From positions 1 through 5,634 of the forward strand of contig JAFGLK010000261.1 of the NCBI GenBank assembly GCA_016928125.1: DNA of 5,634 nt. The letters are read 5' to 3'. The notes under the pieces were generated by a model. That model saw nothing but the letters and a program-made list of their open reading frames with translations, did no database searches and was not told the DNA's origin. Of this stretch, positions 1-5,634 are shown one piece after another. Source of the stretch: Anaerolineae bacterium. Lineage in GTDB: Bacteria > Chloroflexota > Anaerolineae > UBA1429. Each line of letters starts with the position of its first letter. Position 1 is the first letter of the stretch. Position numbers and translations under genes: made by a program.

Positions 1-1219
<1,219 letters not shown>

Positions 1220-1275
1220 TCGCAGCACAGACGGCTTCGAGGGCATCTGACAGGGCGGCAAGAAAAGCTTGGGCA

Positions 1276-1320
1276 GCAACCGGTTCAGCGGCGGCGGTAC
1301 GCCGTCCGCTGGACCGGTGC
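1276..1320 (+). terminator. Long GC-rich hairpin behind katG, probable terminator
   Basis: Bases 1276-1296 pair with 1300-1320 around a GTA triloop. There are about 20 base pairs, one T-G wobble, and single-base bulges at A1278 and T1305. The right arm is followed by TTTATG, which is only a weak T-tract. The stem is far longer than chance would give, and its place 57 bases after the katG stop suits transcription termination or protection of the mRNA 3' end. Read on the minus strand, a T-run (CTTTTCT) lies a few bases beyond the stem, so it could work in both directions. Confidence 0.5.
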
Positions 1321-1533
1321 TTTATGCCTGAAGCCCAGGGCCAATCTCGGATAGGTCGCGGGAAGGGGATTGACGCGGGGATGGGGGCATATGCTGAGAT
1401 GTAACTCTCCCCTTGCCATGCCCACATGGTACGGATTCCAGAGGAATCGCCTATCAAGGGAGTGAGACGAGATTCCATTTTGCGCAAAACCAATACAGCA
1501 GTGTTGATCTGCCCGGTCTCGACTCGTTAGCAT

Positions 1534-1562
1534 TTGCGATGCGGGCCAGGCTGCGCTACACT
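1534..1562 (+). promoter_or_regulatory. Putative sigma-70-type promoter of degV
   Basis: TTGCGA (1534-1539) and TACACT (1557-1562) are separated by 17 bases, and each matches the consensus at four of six positions. Transcription would start near 1569, leaving a leader of about 33 bases before the degV ATG. Supported by position and spacing only. Confidence 0.4.
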
Positions 1563-1601
1563 GCCGCCGTAGCCCAGCACGCCACAGGACGAGGAGGGAG
1601 C

Positions 1602-2471
1602 ATGCCAGCCATCGCCATCATCACCGACACCGATTCCAGCTTGCCAGCGGACGTCGCCGTGCGCCACGGCATTCGACAGGTGCCGATCACGATCCAATTC
1701 GGCGGCGACGGGGCGGCCACCGAGGTGCTGCGCACCGGCATCGACATAGACGACGCCCGGCTCTTTGAGCGCATCGATCGCGAGGGCAAGCTGCCCACCA
1801 CCGCCGCACCGCCACCGGGCGAGTTCGTCGCGGCCTATCAGGCCGCCTTTGCGGCCGGCGCCGAGGCGGTGGTGTGCCTGTGCATCAGCAGCGAGGTGAG
1901 CGCCACCTACAACGCGGCCCTGGTGGCGCGCGAAACCCTACCCGAGCGCGACATCAGCGTGGTGGACACGCGCTCCCTTTCCATGGGCCAGGGCTTCATG
2001 GCGCTGGCCGCCGCCGAGGCCGCCGAAGCGGGCGCCAACAAGGAGGACGTGCTGGCCGCGGCGCGCTCGGTGGGCGAGCGGGTGCGCTTTTTCGCCGCCT
2101 TGGCCACGCTCAAGTACTTAGCGATGAGCGGCCGGGTAGGCTATCTGGCGGCGGGCATGGCCAGCCTGCTCAGCATCAAACCGATTCTCACCATCCGCGA
2201 CGGCAAGCTGGACATGCTCGAGAAGGTGCGCACCCGCAGGCGCGCCTGGGCACGGGTGGTGGAGCTGAGCGGACAGGCAGTCGGTGGGCGCTGCCCTGAG
2301 CGTATGGCCGTGGTGCACGTGGCGGCCCCCGACCTGGCGCAAGAGTTCGCCGAGCAGTTGCGCGCCGCCATGCCCTGCCCCGACGAGATCCTCTTCGCCG
2401 AGGTGACACCGGGGCTCTCGGTGCACTCGGGAGCGGGCATGGTGGGCGTGGGGATCGTGGTGGCGCCATAG
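1602..2471 (+). CDS. DegV family protein (fatty-acid-binding, FakB-like)
   Basis: DegV/FakB proteins bind a fatty acid and present it to the kinase FakA, which makes acyl-phosphate for phospholipid synthesis. The 289-residue length is normal for the family. Motifs in order: [10 protein letters not shown] (6-15, the usual ITDSTxDLP), GIDI (46-49), [12 protein letters not shown] (64-75, in place of the common TSQPSPGEF), [11 protein letters not shown] (96-106, the SGTYxSA lipid-head-group motif), [12 protein letters not shown] (120-131), [14 protein letters not shown] (168-180), [13 protein letters not shown] (191-203) and [11 protein letters not shown] (274-284). The start is ATG 1602 because AGGAGG lies at 1592-1597 and homology begins at once; a longer frame from 1413 has no family sequence. 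There is no signal peptide, so it is cytoplasmic. No fakA-type kinase is in view, as is common. The DegV fold is certain, the lipid bound is not. Confidence 0.95.
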   Translation: MPAIAIITDTDSSLPADVAVRHGIRQVPITIQFGGDGAATEVLRTGIDIDDARLFERIDREGKLPTTAAPPPGEFVAAYQAAFAAGAEAVVCLCISSEVSATYNAALVARETLPERDISVVDTRSLSMGQGFMALAAAEAAEAGANKEDVLAAARSVGERVRFFAALATLKYLAMSGRVGYLAAGMASLLSIKPILTIRDGKLDMLEKVRTRRRAWARVVELSGQAVGGRCPERMAVVHVAAPDLAQEFAEQLRAAMPCPDEILFAEVTPGLSVHSGAGMVGVGIVVAP

Positions 2472-2500
2472 CACAGCCCGACCGCTACAGGCAAATTCCG

Positions 2501-2526
2501 CCAACACTTGGTCGCCGTCGTGCGTC
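2501..2526 (+). promoter_or_regulatory. Candidate ECF-type promoter ahead of the sigma operon
   Basis: CCAAC (2501-2505) and CGTC (2523-2526) are 17 bases apart, resembling the AAC / CGT(C/A) pattern recognised by many ECF sigma factors. It would place a start near 2533 and a leader of about 65 bases. These short motifs can arise by chance; autoregulation is an inference. A weaker sigma-70 reading (TTGGTC at 2508, TTGTAT at 2530) overlaps it. Confidence 0.25.
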
Positions 2527-2551
2527 TTGTTGTATGAAGGACCTAGAGATC

Positions 2552-2570
2552 GGGGCGATGAGATCGCCCC
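2552..2570 (+). promoter_or_regulatory. Leader hairpin upstream of the three-gene operon
   Basis: A perfect 8-bp stem GGGGCGAT / ATCGCCCC closes a GAG loop. It ends 15 bases before the Shine-Dalgarno sequence of the next gene and is not followed by T residues, so it looks like a leader structure or protein-binding site and not a terminator. Confidence 0.4.
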
Positions 2571-2597
2571 AGGGAGCAACATGACAGGAGGCACACG

Positions 2598-3347
2598 GTG
2601 ACAGAGAAGAACGAAGAGCAGGAGCGGAGCGGGATCATCCGCAACATGGGCATCCTGGACCTGACCTGGGCCGAGAGCCCGGAGGATCTGGCGGAGATCA
2701 AGGGGATCGAGAATGTGGGCGTGGTGCGGGTGCGCGATGAGCTGTACCCGTACGTGGTCCGGCTGCCGATGCACAAGGTGGGCGTGGTGGAGCGGACGCA
2801 CGGCAAGCCCGGGCCCACCAAGGAACTGACCGGCAACACGCGCCTGACCGGGGCCTACCTCGCGGCGGGCGAGCCCGACACGACCTTGTCGATCACGGGC
2901 ACGGTGGTGGTGATGCCGCCGCTGGAGGCGATCGGCTTCAAGGAGCTTCGCATCACGGGGATGTTGATCCTGCCGGAGGGCAGCGAGGCGCTGATCAGCC
3001 CCAAGCTGGGCAATCTGACCGGGCAGATCCTCTACCTGCCCGCGGATGCAGGCGCGCCGCGCTTTTTCAACGGCAAGGAGAGCGTCGGGGCCGAGTTCCT
3101 CGAGCTGCTGCCCGAGCCGGCCCCCTGGATTGTGAATGGTTCGATCACCATCGAGGAGGACGTGACGCGAGAGCTGCTGCGCGCCAAGGTGCCCATGATC
3201 ATCCTTAACGGGCGCATCACCGCCCCCAAGGCGCTACTCCCCACGCTGCAGGTGCTGGCCGTGCAGAACAATGGCCAGATCCGCGCCTCGGAGGAGAGCG
3301 CCGCGAAGGAGGCCCCAGAGGAGAGCCCGTGGGGCGAGAAGGAGTAG
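2598..3347 (+). CDS. Uncharacterised ~21-residue-repeat (solenoid-like) protein of an ECF sigma operon
   Basis: I do not recognise a named family. The start is GTG 2598, preceded by AGGAGG (2586-2591) with a 6-base spacer. The 249 residues have no signal peptide and no membrane segment, so the protein is probably cytoplasmic. A short motif, hydrophobic-[N/T/V]-Gly-x-hydrophobic-x-hydrophobic, recurs with its Gly at about 18, 41, 62, 85, 101, 121, 142, 159, 181, 205 and 226. Examples are NVGVVRV, ITGTVVV, ITGMLIL, LTGQILY, VNGSITI and LNGRITA. The mean spacing of about 21 suggests stacked beta-strand coils, as in beta-solenoid, bactofilin-like or leucine-rich-repeat folds. The tail (231-249) is acidic and probably disordered. 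The gene overlaps the downstream sigma factor gene by 19 bases, so the two are likely co-translated. A scaffold, polymer or sigma-regulating role is possible but unproven. Confidence 0.85.
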   Translation: MTEKNEEQERSGIIRNMGILDLTWAESPEDLAEIKGIENVGVVRVRDELYPYVVRLPMHKVGVVERTHGKPGPTKELTGNTRLTGAYLAAGEPDTTLSITGTVVVMPPLEAIGFKELRITGMLILPEGSEALISPKLGNLTGQILYLPADAGAPRFFNGKESVGAEFLELLPEPAPWIVNGSITIEEDVTRELLRAKVPMIILNGRITAPKALLPTLQVLAVQNNGQIRASEESAAKEAPEESPWGEKE

Positions 3348-3880
3348 CCGCGCTCTTTGATCGGCTTTATGCCGAGCATGCCCGCGGGGTGCACGCCTTC
3401 TTTTTGGGGCGCACGGGCGACCCAGCCGTGGCAGATGAGCTGCTTCAGGAGGCCTTTCTGCGGGCCTGGCAACGGCTGGCCGATGTGCAGGCCATCCCCG
3501 AGGAGCGGCAGCGCTACTGGCTCTATCGGGTAGCCCGCAACTTGCTCACCGATCACTATCGGCGTCGAGCGGCCCGGCCTGAGGTCGGGCCGCTCGACAT
3601 GTCAGCGGCGCCCGAGTCGGGTCTGCCCTCGGCCCAGGCGCTGGACCTGGAGGCGGCCATCGCGCATCTGCCGGAGGAGCTGCGCGCCGTGCTGGCCATG
3701 CGCTATGCGGGCGGCCTGACCAGCGCTGAGATCGGCGAGGCGCTGGGCTGTCCGGCAGGCACGGTGCGCTATCGGCTGGCTGAGGCGCGCCAGCGCCTGG
3801 CCGAGATGCTCGGCGACGGCCGATTACACGGCGAGGCTGCTTATGTCGAGGAGGAGGCTCTCGTTCATGATCAGCACTGA
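3329..3880 (+). CDS. ECF-type RNA polymerase sigma factor
   Basis: A sigma-70 family protein of the extracytoplasmic-function type, which directs RNA polymerase to a small set of promoters. The 183 residues have only the two domains this class keeps. Region 2 spans about 8-80, with DELLQEAFLRAWQRL (36-50) and RYWLYRVARNLLTDHYRRR (62-80), the core-binding and -10-recognition helices. Region 4 spans about 105-160, with LPEELRAVLAMRYAGGLTSA and the helix-turn-helix IGEALGCPAGTVRYRLAEAR, which reads the -35 element. The start is GTG 3329, inside the preceding gene, with GAGGAG at 3318-3323 and a 5-base spacer; no better start exists before region 2. The C-terminal extension (161-183) is short and acidic. 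Overlap with both neighbours implies translational coupling. Class is certain, subgroup and regulon unknown. Confidence 0.95.
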   Translation: MGREGVAALFDRLYAEHARGVHAFFLGRTGDPAVADELLQEAFLRAWQRLADVQAIPEERQRYWLYRVARNLLTDHYRRRAARPEVGPLDMSAAPESGLPSAQALDLEAAIAHLPEELRAVLAMRYAGGLTSAEIGEALGCPAGTVRYRLAEARQRLAEMLGDGRLHGEAAYVEEEALVHDQH

Positions 3881-4190
3881 ACACGAGGCTCAGCGAGGCA
3901 ACGAGGGCACGCTGCCGGGGCTTGAGGCGCAACTGACGGCCTGGGGCGCCCGACAGGCACTCTCCGTCGAGCGCGCCGCGGCGCTGCGCGGCGCCATCCT
4001 GAGCGAGGCCGCCCGCCTGGAGACGGCTCCGAGCGGGCCGGAGGTGGCGCCCTGGCCCGAGGGCTGGTGGGCGCGCTATGCGGCCGAATTGCGCCTGGTG
4101 CTGCAGCGCTCGCTCAACCTGGACGCGGCCCTGGCAGCCTGCCGCCCGGAACGGCTGCGTGCGGCGGTCGGCGGCCTGGCGCAAGCATAG
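3867..4190 (+). CDS. Small Trp-containing protein downstream of the ECF sigma factor (candidate soluble anti-sigma)
   Basis: I recognise no family. It encodes 107 residues from ATG 3867, chosen because AGGAGGAGG (3849-3857) lies 9 bases upstream inside the sigma gene. An in-frame ATG at 3843 would add 8 residues but has a poorer binding site. The gene overlaps the sigma gene by 14 bases. Residues 16-50 look helical (LEAQLTAWGARQALSVERAA), followed by a Pro/Gly linker (52-66) and a second helical stretch from WWARYAAELRLVLQRSLNLD (67-86) onward. Tryptophans are at 26, 63, 67 and 68. There is no membrane segment and only one Cys, so it is neither a zinc-binding (HxxxCxxC) nor a membrane anti-sigma factor. 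Its position last in a sigma operon is where anti-sigma genes usually sit, but that role is only inferred. Confidence 0.8.
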   Translation: MISTEHEAQRGNEGTLPGLEAQLTAWGARQALSVERAAALRGAILSEAARLETAPSGPEVAPWPEGWWARYAAELRLVLQRSLNLDAALAACRPERLRAAVGGLAQA

Positions 4191-4218
4191 GAGCGGGCGC
4201 GGCTGAAAAAGCCCGCTT
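4191..4218. terminator. Inverted repeat in the convergent gap between the sigma operon and deoD
   Basis: GAGCGGGC (4191-4198) pairs with GCCCGCTT (4211-4218), giving 7 bp plus a G-T wobble around a 12-base loop that contains AAAAA. An alternative inner stem GGCT/AGCC (4201-4204 with 4210-4213) competes with it. It fills the 36-base gap between two converging genes, so a shared terminator is likely, but neither direction shows a T-tract right after the stem; the A/T run is in the loop. Confidence 0.35.
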
Positions 4219-4226
4219 CGAACCGA

Positions 4227-4928
4227 TCAGTCCGCGATCTCGAGCGCCAGCTCGGCCATACGCGGAAAGCCACGCTCGCGCTGCTCCGCTGTGGCCTGCG
4301 CCCCCGTCACCAGGCTGTCGCTGACCGTTAGGATCGAGAGCGCCCGGACTCTGTACTTGGCCGCCAGCGTGTAGAGCCCGGCCGACTCCATCTCGACGGT
4401 CAGCACGCCATGGTCGGCCCAGACTCTCCACCAGTCGGGATCATCGCCGTAGAAGGTGTCACTGGAAAAGTTGCCGCCCACGTGCACCTGTATCCCGTGG
4501 GCTTGGGCGGCCTGGTAGGCCTTGAGGAGCAGATCAAAGCTCGCGGCGGGTGCATAGTCCAGGCCGCCGAAACGCAAGCGGTTGACCTGCGAGTCGGTGG
4601 AGGAGGACATGACGAGCACGATGTCGCCGATCTCCAAATCGGGCTGGAGAGCGCCGCACGTCCCCACGCGGATGAGCGTTCTCACATTGTACTCGGCGAT
4701 CAACTCGTTCACATAGATCGAGAGCGTAGGGATGCCCATGCCGGAGCCCATCGCCGAGACGGTCTTGCCACCATAGCGGCCCGTGTAGCCCAACATGCCG
4801 CGCACTTGGTTAAAGCAGAATGCATCCTCGAGCAGCGTGTCGGCGATGAACCGGGCGCGCAGAGGGTCTCCAGGCAGGAGCACCGTCGAGGCGACCTGTC
4901 CGGGCTCGGCTCCGATATGGATGCTCAT
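4227..4928 (-). CDS. deoD: Purine nucleoside phosphorylase, DeoD type (hexameric)
   Basis: Cleaves purine (deoxy)nucleosides with phosphate to free base and (deoxy)ribose-1-phosphate in the cytoplasmic purine salvage pathway. The 233 residues fit the family (E. coli 239). Key positions match E. coli DeoD at the same numbers, as I recall that sequence: His4 (base site of the neighbouring subunit), Gly20, Arg24, Arg43 and Arg87 (phosphate site), the E179-M180-E181 ribose-binding motif, catalytic Asp204 in TVSD, and Arg217. GDPLRA, VRGMLGYTG and RVGTCGA are also present. The start is ATG at 4926-4928, since AGGAGG (4935-4940 on this strand) lies 6 bases upstream and MSIHIGAE aligns with the known N-terminus; a longer frame to 4964 adds unrelated sequence. 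It converges on the sigma operon and diverges from the LuxR-type gene, so it is probably transcribed alone. A fully active enzyme is expected. Confidence 0.98.
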   Translation of the reverse strand: MSIHIGAEPGQVASTVLLPGDPLRARFIADTLLEDAFCFNQVRGMLGYTGRYGGKTVSAMGSGMGIPTLSIYVNELIAEYNVRTLIRVGTCGALQPDLEIGDIVLVMSSSTDSQVNRLRFGGLDYAPAASFDLLLKAYQAAQAHGIQVHVGGNFSSDTFYGDDPDWWRVWADHGVLTVEMESAGLYTLAAKYRVRALSILTVSDSLVTGAQATAEQRERGFPRMAELALEIAD

Positions 4929-4988
4929 CTCGCACCTCCTGTGTCTATGAAAAGCGTGGGTCAAGGGTGCCCTGTCACACTTCTCTGT

Positions 4989-5016
4989 ACCCTACTCGAA
5001 ACCTCCAGCCGATCAA
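4989..5016 (-). promoter_or_regulatory. Weak sigma-70-like promoter candidate for deoD
   Basis: On the minus strand TTGATC (5011-5016) and TAGGGT (4989-4994) are 16 bases apart. The -35 is reasonable (TTGA), the -10 poor (T, A and final T only). It is the best pair I find upstream of deoD and would give a leader of about 55 bases. Confidence 0.2.
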
Positions 5017-5151
5017 GCCGATGTGGTGCGTGCGGATAGGGCGCACGGCGCTCTGGCTATGGATGGATCCGAAGATGCACGCCACCCACTCCGCGGAGCT
5101 ATGCGACTGATCCAGATCCGTGTAGGTCTCCCCGTACGTTCGAGTCTGGGT

Positions 5152-5187
5152 GCCACGCACCTTGCCGGTGCGTGGCTCGTTTCTTCG
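5152..5187 (+). terminator. Orphan terminator-like hairpin on the plus strand
   Basis: GCCACGCACC (5152-5161) pairs perfectly with GGTGCGTGGC (5167-5176) around a TTGCC loop, and CTCGTTTCTT follows. The form is that of an intrinsic terminator reading rightward, yet no plus-strand gene precedes it, because both flanking genes point away. It may end an unannotated transcript or block readthrough into the regulator gene. Confidence 0.4.
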
Positions 5188-5215
5188 CCTGCGGTTCGAA
5201 TCTGCGCCCCGCCGG

Positions 5216-5243
5216 TTGAGCTCGCTCTCAGAATGTGTAGAAT
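5216..5243 (+). promoter_or_regulatory. Sigma-70-type promoter of the LuxR-type regulator gene
   Basis: TTGAGC (5216-5221) and TAGAAT (5238-5243, five of six consensus bases) are 16 bases apart. Transcription would start near 5250, giving a leader of about 39 bases. The -10 box lies within two copies of AGAATGTG (5230-5237 and 5239-5246) in tandem, nine bases apart. Confidence 0.5.
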
Positions 5244-5265
5244 GTGGGCAAGACGGTTGTTCGCC

Positions 5266-5278
5266 CTCCTGCCAGGAG
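5266..5278 (+). promoter_or_regulatory. Hairpin enclosing the Shine-Dalgarno sequence of the LuxR-type gene
   Basis: CTCCT (5266-5270) pairs with AGGAG (5274-5278) around a GCC loop. AGGAG is the only plausible ribosome binding site for ATG 5289 (10-base spacer), so the stem would hide it from the ribosome. The stem is short, but its overlap with the binding site is exact. Confidence 0.35.
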
Positions 5279-5288
5279 CGCGCATGCG

Positions 5289-5634
5289 ATGGCCTCCCCG
5301 CTTTTGCGCACGAAACTGCACATCCCCTCGCCGCGCCCCGACTGGGTGCCGCGTCCGCGCCTGATCGAGCGGCTGAACCAGGGCCTGGCCCTCGGGCGCC
5401 CGCTGACCCTGGTGTGCGCGCCCGCCGGCTATGGCAAGACCACGCTGGTGGCCCAGTGGCTGCAGACGGTGGATCGGCCCGTGGCCTGGCTCTCCTTGGA
5501 CGAGAACGATAACGACATCGGCCTGCTCCTCTCCTATCTCATCGTGGCGCTCCAGGGCGTGCATGCCGGCCTGGGTCGGGCGGTGCAGATGGCGCTTGAA
5601 TCCTCAGGGTCGCCGGCGGTCGCGCCGCTGATGA
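5289..5634 (+). CDS. LuxR-family / MalT-like ATP-binding transcriptional regulator, N-terminal 115 residues (runs off the window)
   Basis: The start of a large signal-sensing regulator of the MalT/LAL (STAND ATPase) kind. Family members have an NTPase domain, a helical repeat sensor and a C-terminal LuxR helix-turn-helix, usually 800-1000 residues; only the NTPase start is visible. The frame from ATG 5289 stays open to the window end. It begins MASPLLRTKLHIPSPRP, then VPRPRLIERL (20-29), strand LTLVCAP (39-45), and the Walker A loop APAGYGKTT (44-52, Lys codon 5436-5438). VAWLSLDENDND (65-76) and LLSYLIVALQ (80-89) follow, both typical of this group. ATG 5284 is in another frame and GTG codons upstream lack family sequence, so 5289 is preferred; AGGAG (5274-5278) is the ribosome binding site. 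Substrate and targets cannot be told from this part. Confidence 0.93.
   Translation, partial: MASPLLRTKLHIPSPRPDWVPRPRLIERLNQGLALGRPLTLVCAPAGYGKTTLVAQWLQTVDRPVAWLSLDENDNDIGLLLSYLIVALQGVHAGLGRAVQMALESSGSPAVAPLM

Larger units (their letters stand above)
1220..1601. other. Intergenic region katG-degV
   Basis: A 382-base stretch without a convincing gene. It holds a long hairpin 57 bases after the katG stop (1276-1320), small inverted repeats at 1416-1429 (CCATG/CATGG) and 1434-1448 (GATTCC/GGAATC), and the putative degV promoter (1534-1562). The open frame upstream of the degV ATG (from 1413) encodes no recognisable domain, and minus-strand frames at 1188-1533 look like chance openings. I see no riboswitch or tRNA. 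Confidence 0.7.
4929..5288. other. Divergent intergenic region deoD / LuxR-type regulator
   Basis: A 360-base stretch with no recognisable protein in any frame. It contains the deoD leader and a weak deoD promoter candidate, a perfect 10-base palindrome CTCCGCGGAG (5089-5098), a terminator-like hairpin (5152-5176), two tRNA T-loop-like motifs (5138-5148 and 5194-5204), and the promoter and leader hairpin of the right-hand gene. No complete tRNA can be folded here. Confidence 0.65.

Noticed and set aside
1370..1395. TTGACG / TATGCT promoter upstream of degV
   Set aside because: Both boxes are fair, but the spacer is only 14 bases, too short for a normal sigma-70 promoter.
1413..1601. In-frame extension of degV to an ATG at 1413
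   Set aside because: The added 63 residues show no DegV sequence, the promoter candidate lies inside them, and AGGAGG immediately precedes ATG 1602.
2118..2801. Long minus-strand frame of 227 residues across degV and the next gene
   Set aside because: Its His/Arg/Pro-rich translation is what the complement of GC-rich coding DNA gives, and two clear plus-strand genes occupy the same bases.
3546..4184. Minus-strand frame of 212 residues opposite the sigma and small genes
   Set aside because: Low-complexity Arg/Ala/Pro translation lying opposite a clear ECF sigma factor; no motif.
4929..4964. Twelve-residue N-terminal extension of DeoD
   Set aside because: It would include the Shine-Dalgarno sequence and has no counterpart in the family; His4 numbering fits only the ATG at 4926-4928.
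4410..5039. Plus-strand frame of 209 residues opposite deoD
   Set aside because: It is the complement of a fully conserved deoD; its translation shows no independent family features.
4975..5160. Minus-strand frame of 61 residues upstream of deoD
   Set aside because: No recognisable domain or ribosome binding site that I could support, and it crosses the deoD promoter candidate.
5100..5215. A tRNA gene ending at TGCCA (5151-5155) or at 5214
   Set aside because: The T-loop-like motifs are present but no matching 5' acceptor strand, D-arm or anticodon arm can be found at the required spacing.

Overview
The window is GC-rich chromosomal DNA with a compact bacterial layout. It holds seven genes, two of them cut by the window edges, and no rRNA, tRNA, CRISPR array or insertion sequence that I can support. 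The best pointer to the organism is the gene entering at the right edge, a large LuxR/MalT-type ATP-binding regulator with a P-L-L-R-T-K-L-x-I-P amino terminus. Regulators of this kind occur in many copies in Chloroflexota, so a member of that phylum is my best guess. It is an inference from one protein style and overall composition, not a firm assignment.

Layout. (1) 1-1219, plus strand: the last 405 residues of a catalase-peroxidase (katG). (2) 1220-1601: a 382-base intergenic stretch with a long GC-rich hairpin behind katG and a sigma-70-like promoter just ahead of the next gene. (3) 1602-2471, plus: a DegV-family fatty-acid-binding protein. (4) 2472-2597: a short leader with an ECF-like promoter candidate and an 8-bp hairpin. 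(5) 2598-4190, plus: three overlapping genes that look like one operon, namely an unrecognised 249-residue cytoplasmic protein built from about eleven ~21-residue units, an ECF sigma factor, and a 107-residue Trp-containing protein. (6) 4191-4226: a 36-base convergent gap with an inverted repeat. (7) 4227-4928, minus: deoD, a purine nucleoside phosphorylase with every E. coli active-site position I checked conserved at identical numbering. (8) 4929-5288: a 360-base divergent intergenic region with an orphan terminator-like hairpin and a good promoter for the next gene. (9) 5289-5634, plus: the first 115 residues of the LuxR/MalT-like regulator, running off the edge.

How the genes relate. katG (peroxide defence), degV (exogenous fatty acid use) and deoD (purine salvage) are independent housekeeping or stress genes. 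The part that looks undescribed is the 2598-4190 operon. Its genes overlap by 19 and 14 bases, each downstream gene has its ribosome binding site inside the gene before it, and there is no classical zinc-binding or membrane-bound anti-sigma factor. The sigma factor is therefore probably controlled by one or both of its unknown partners. That is inference from gene order and architecture only.
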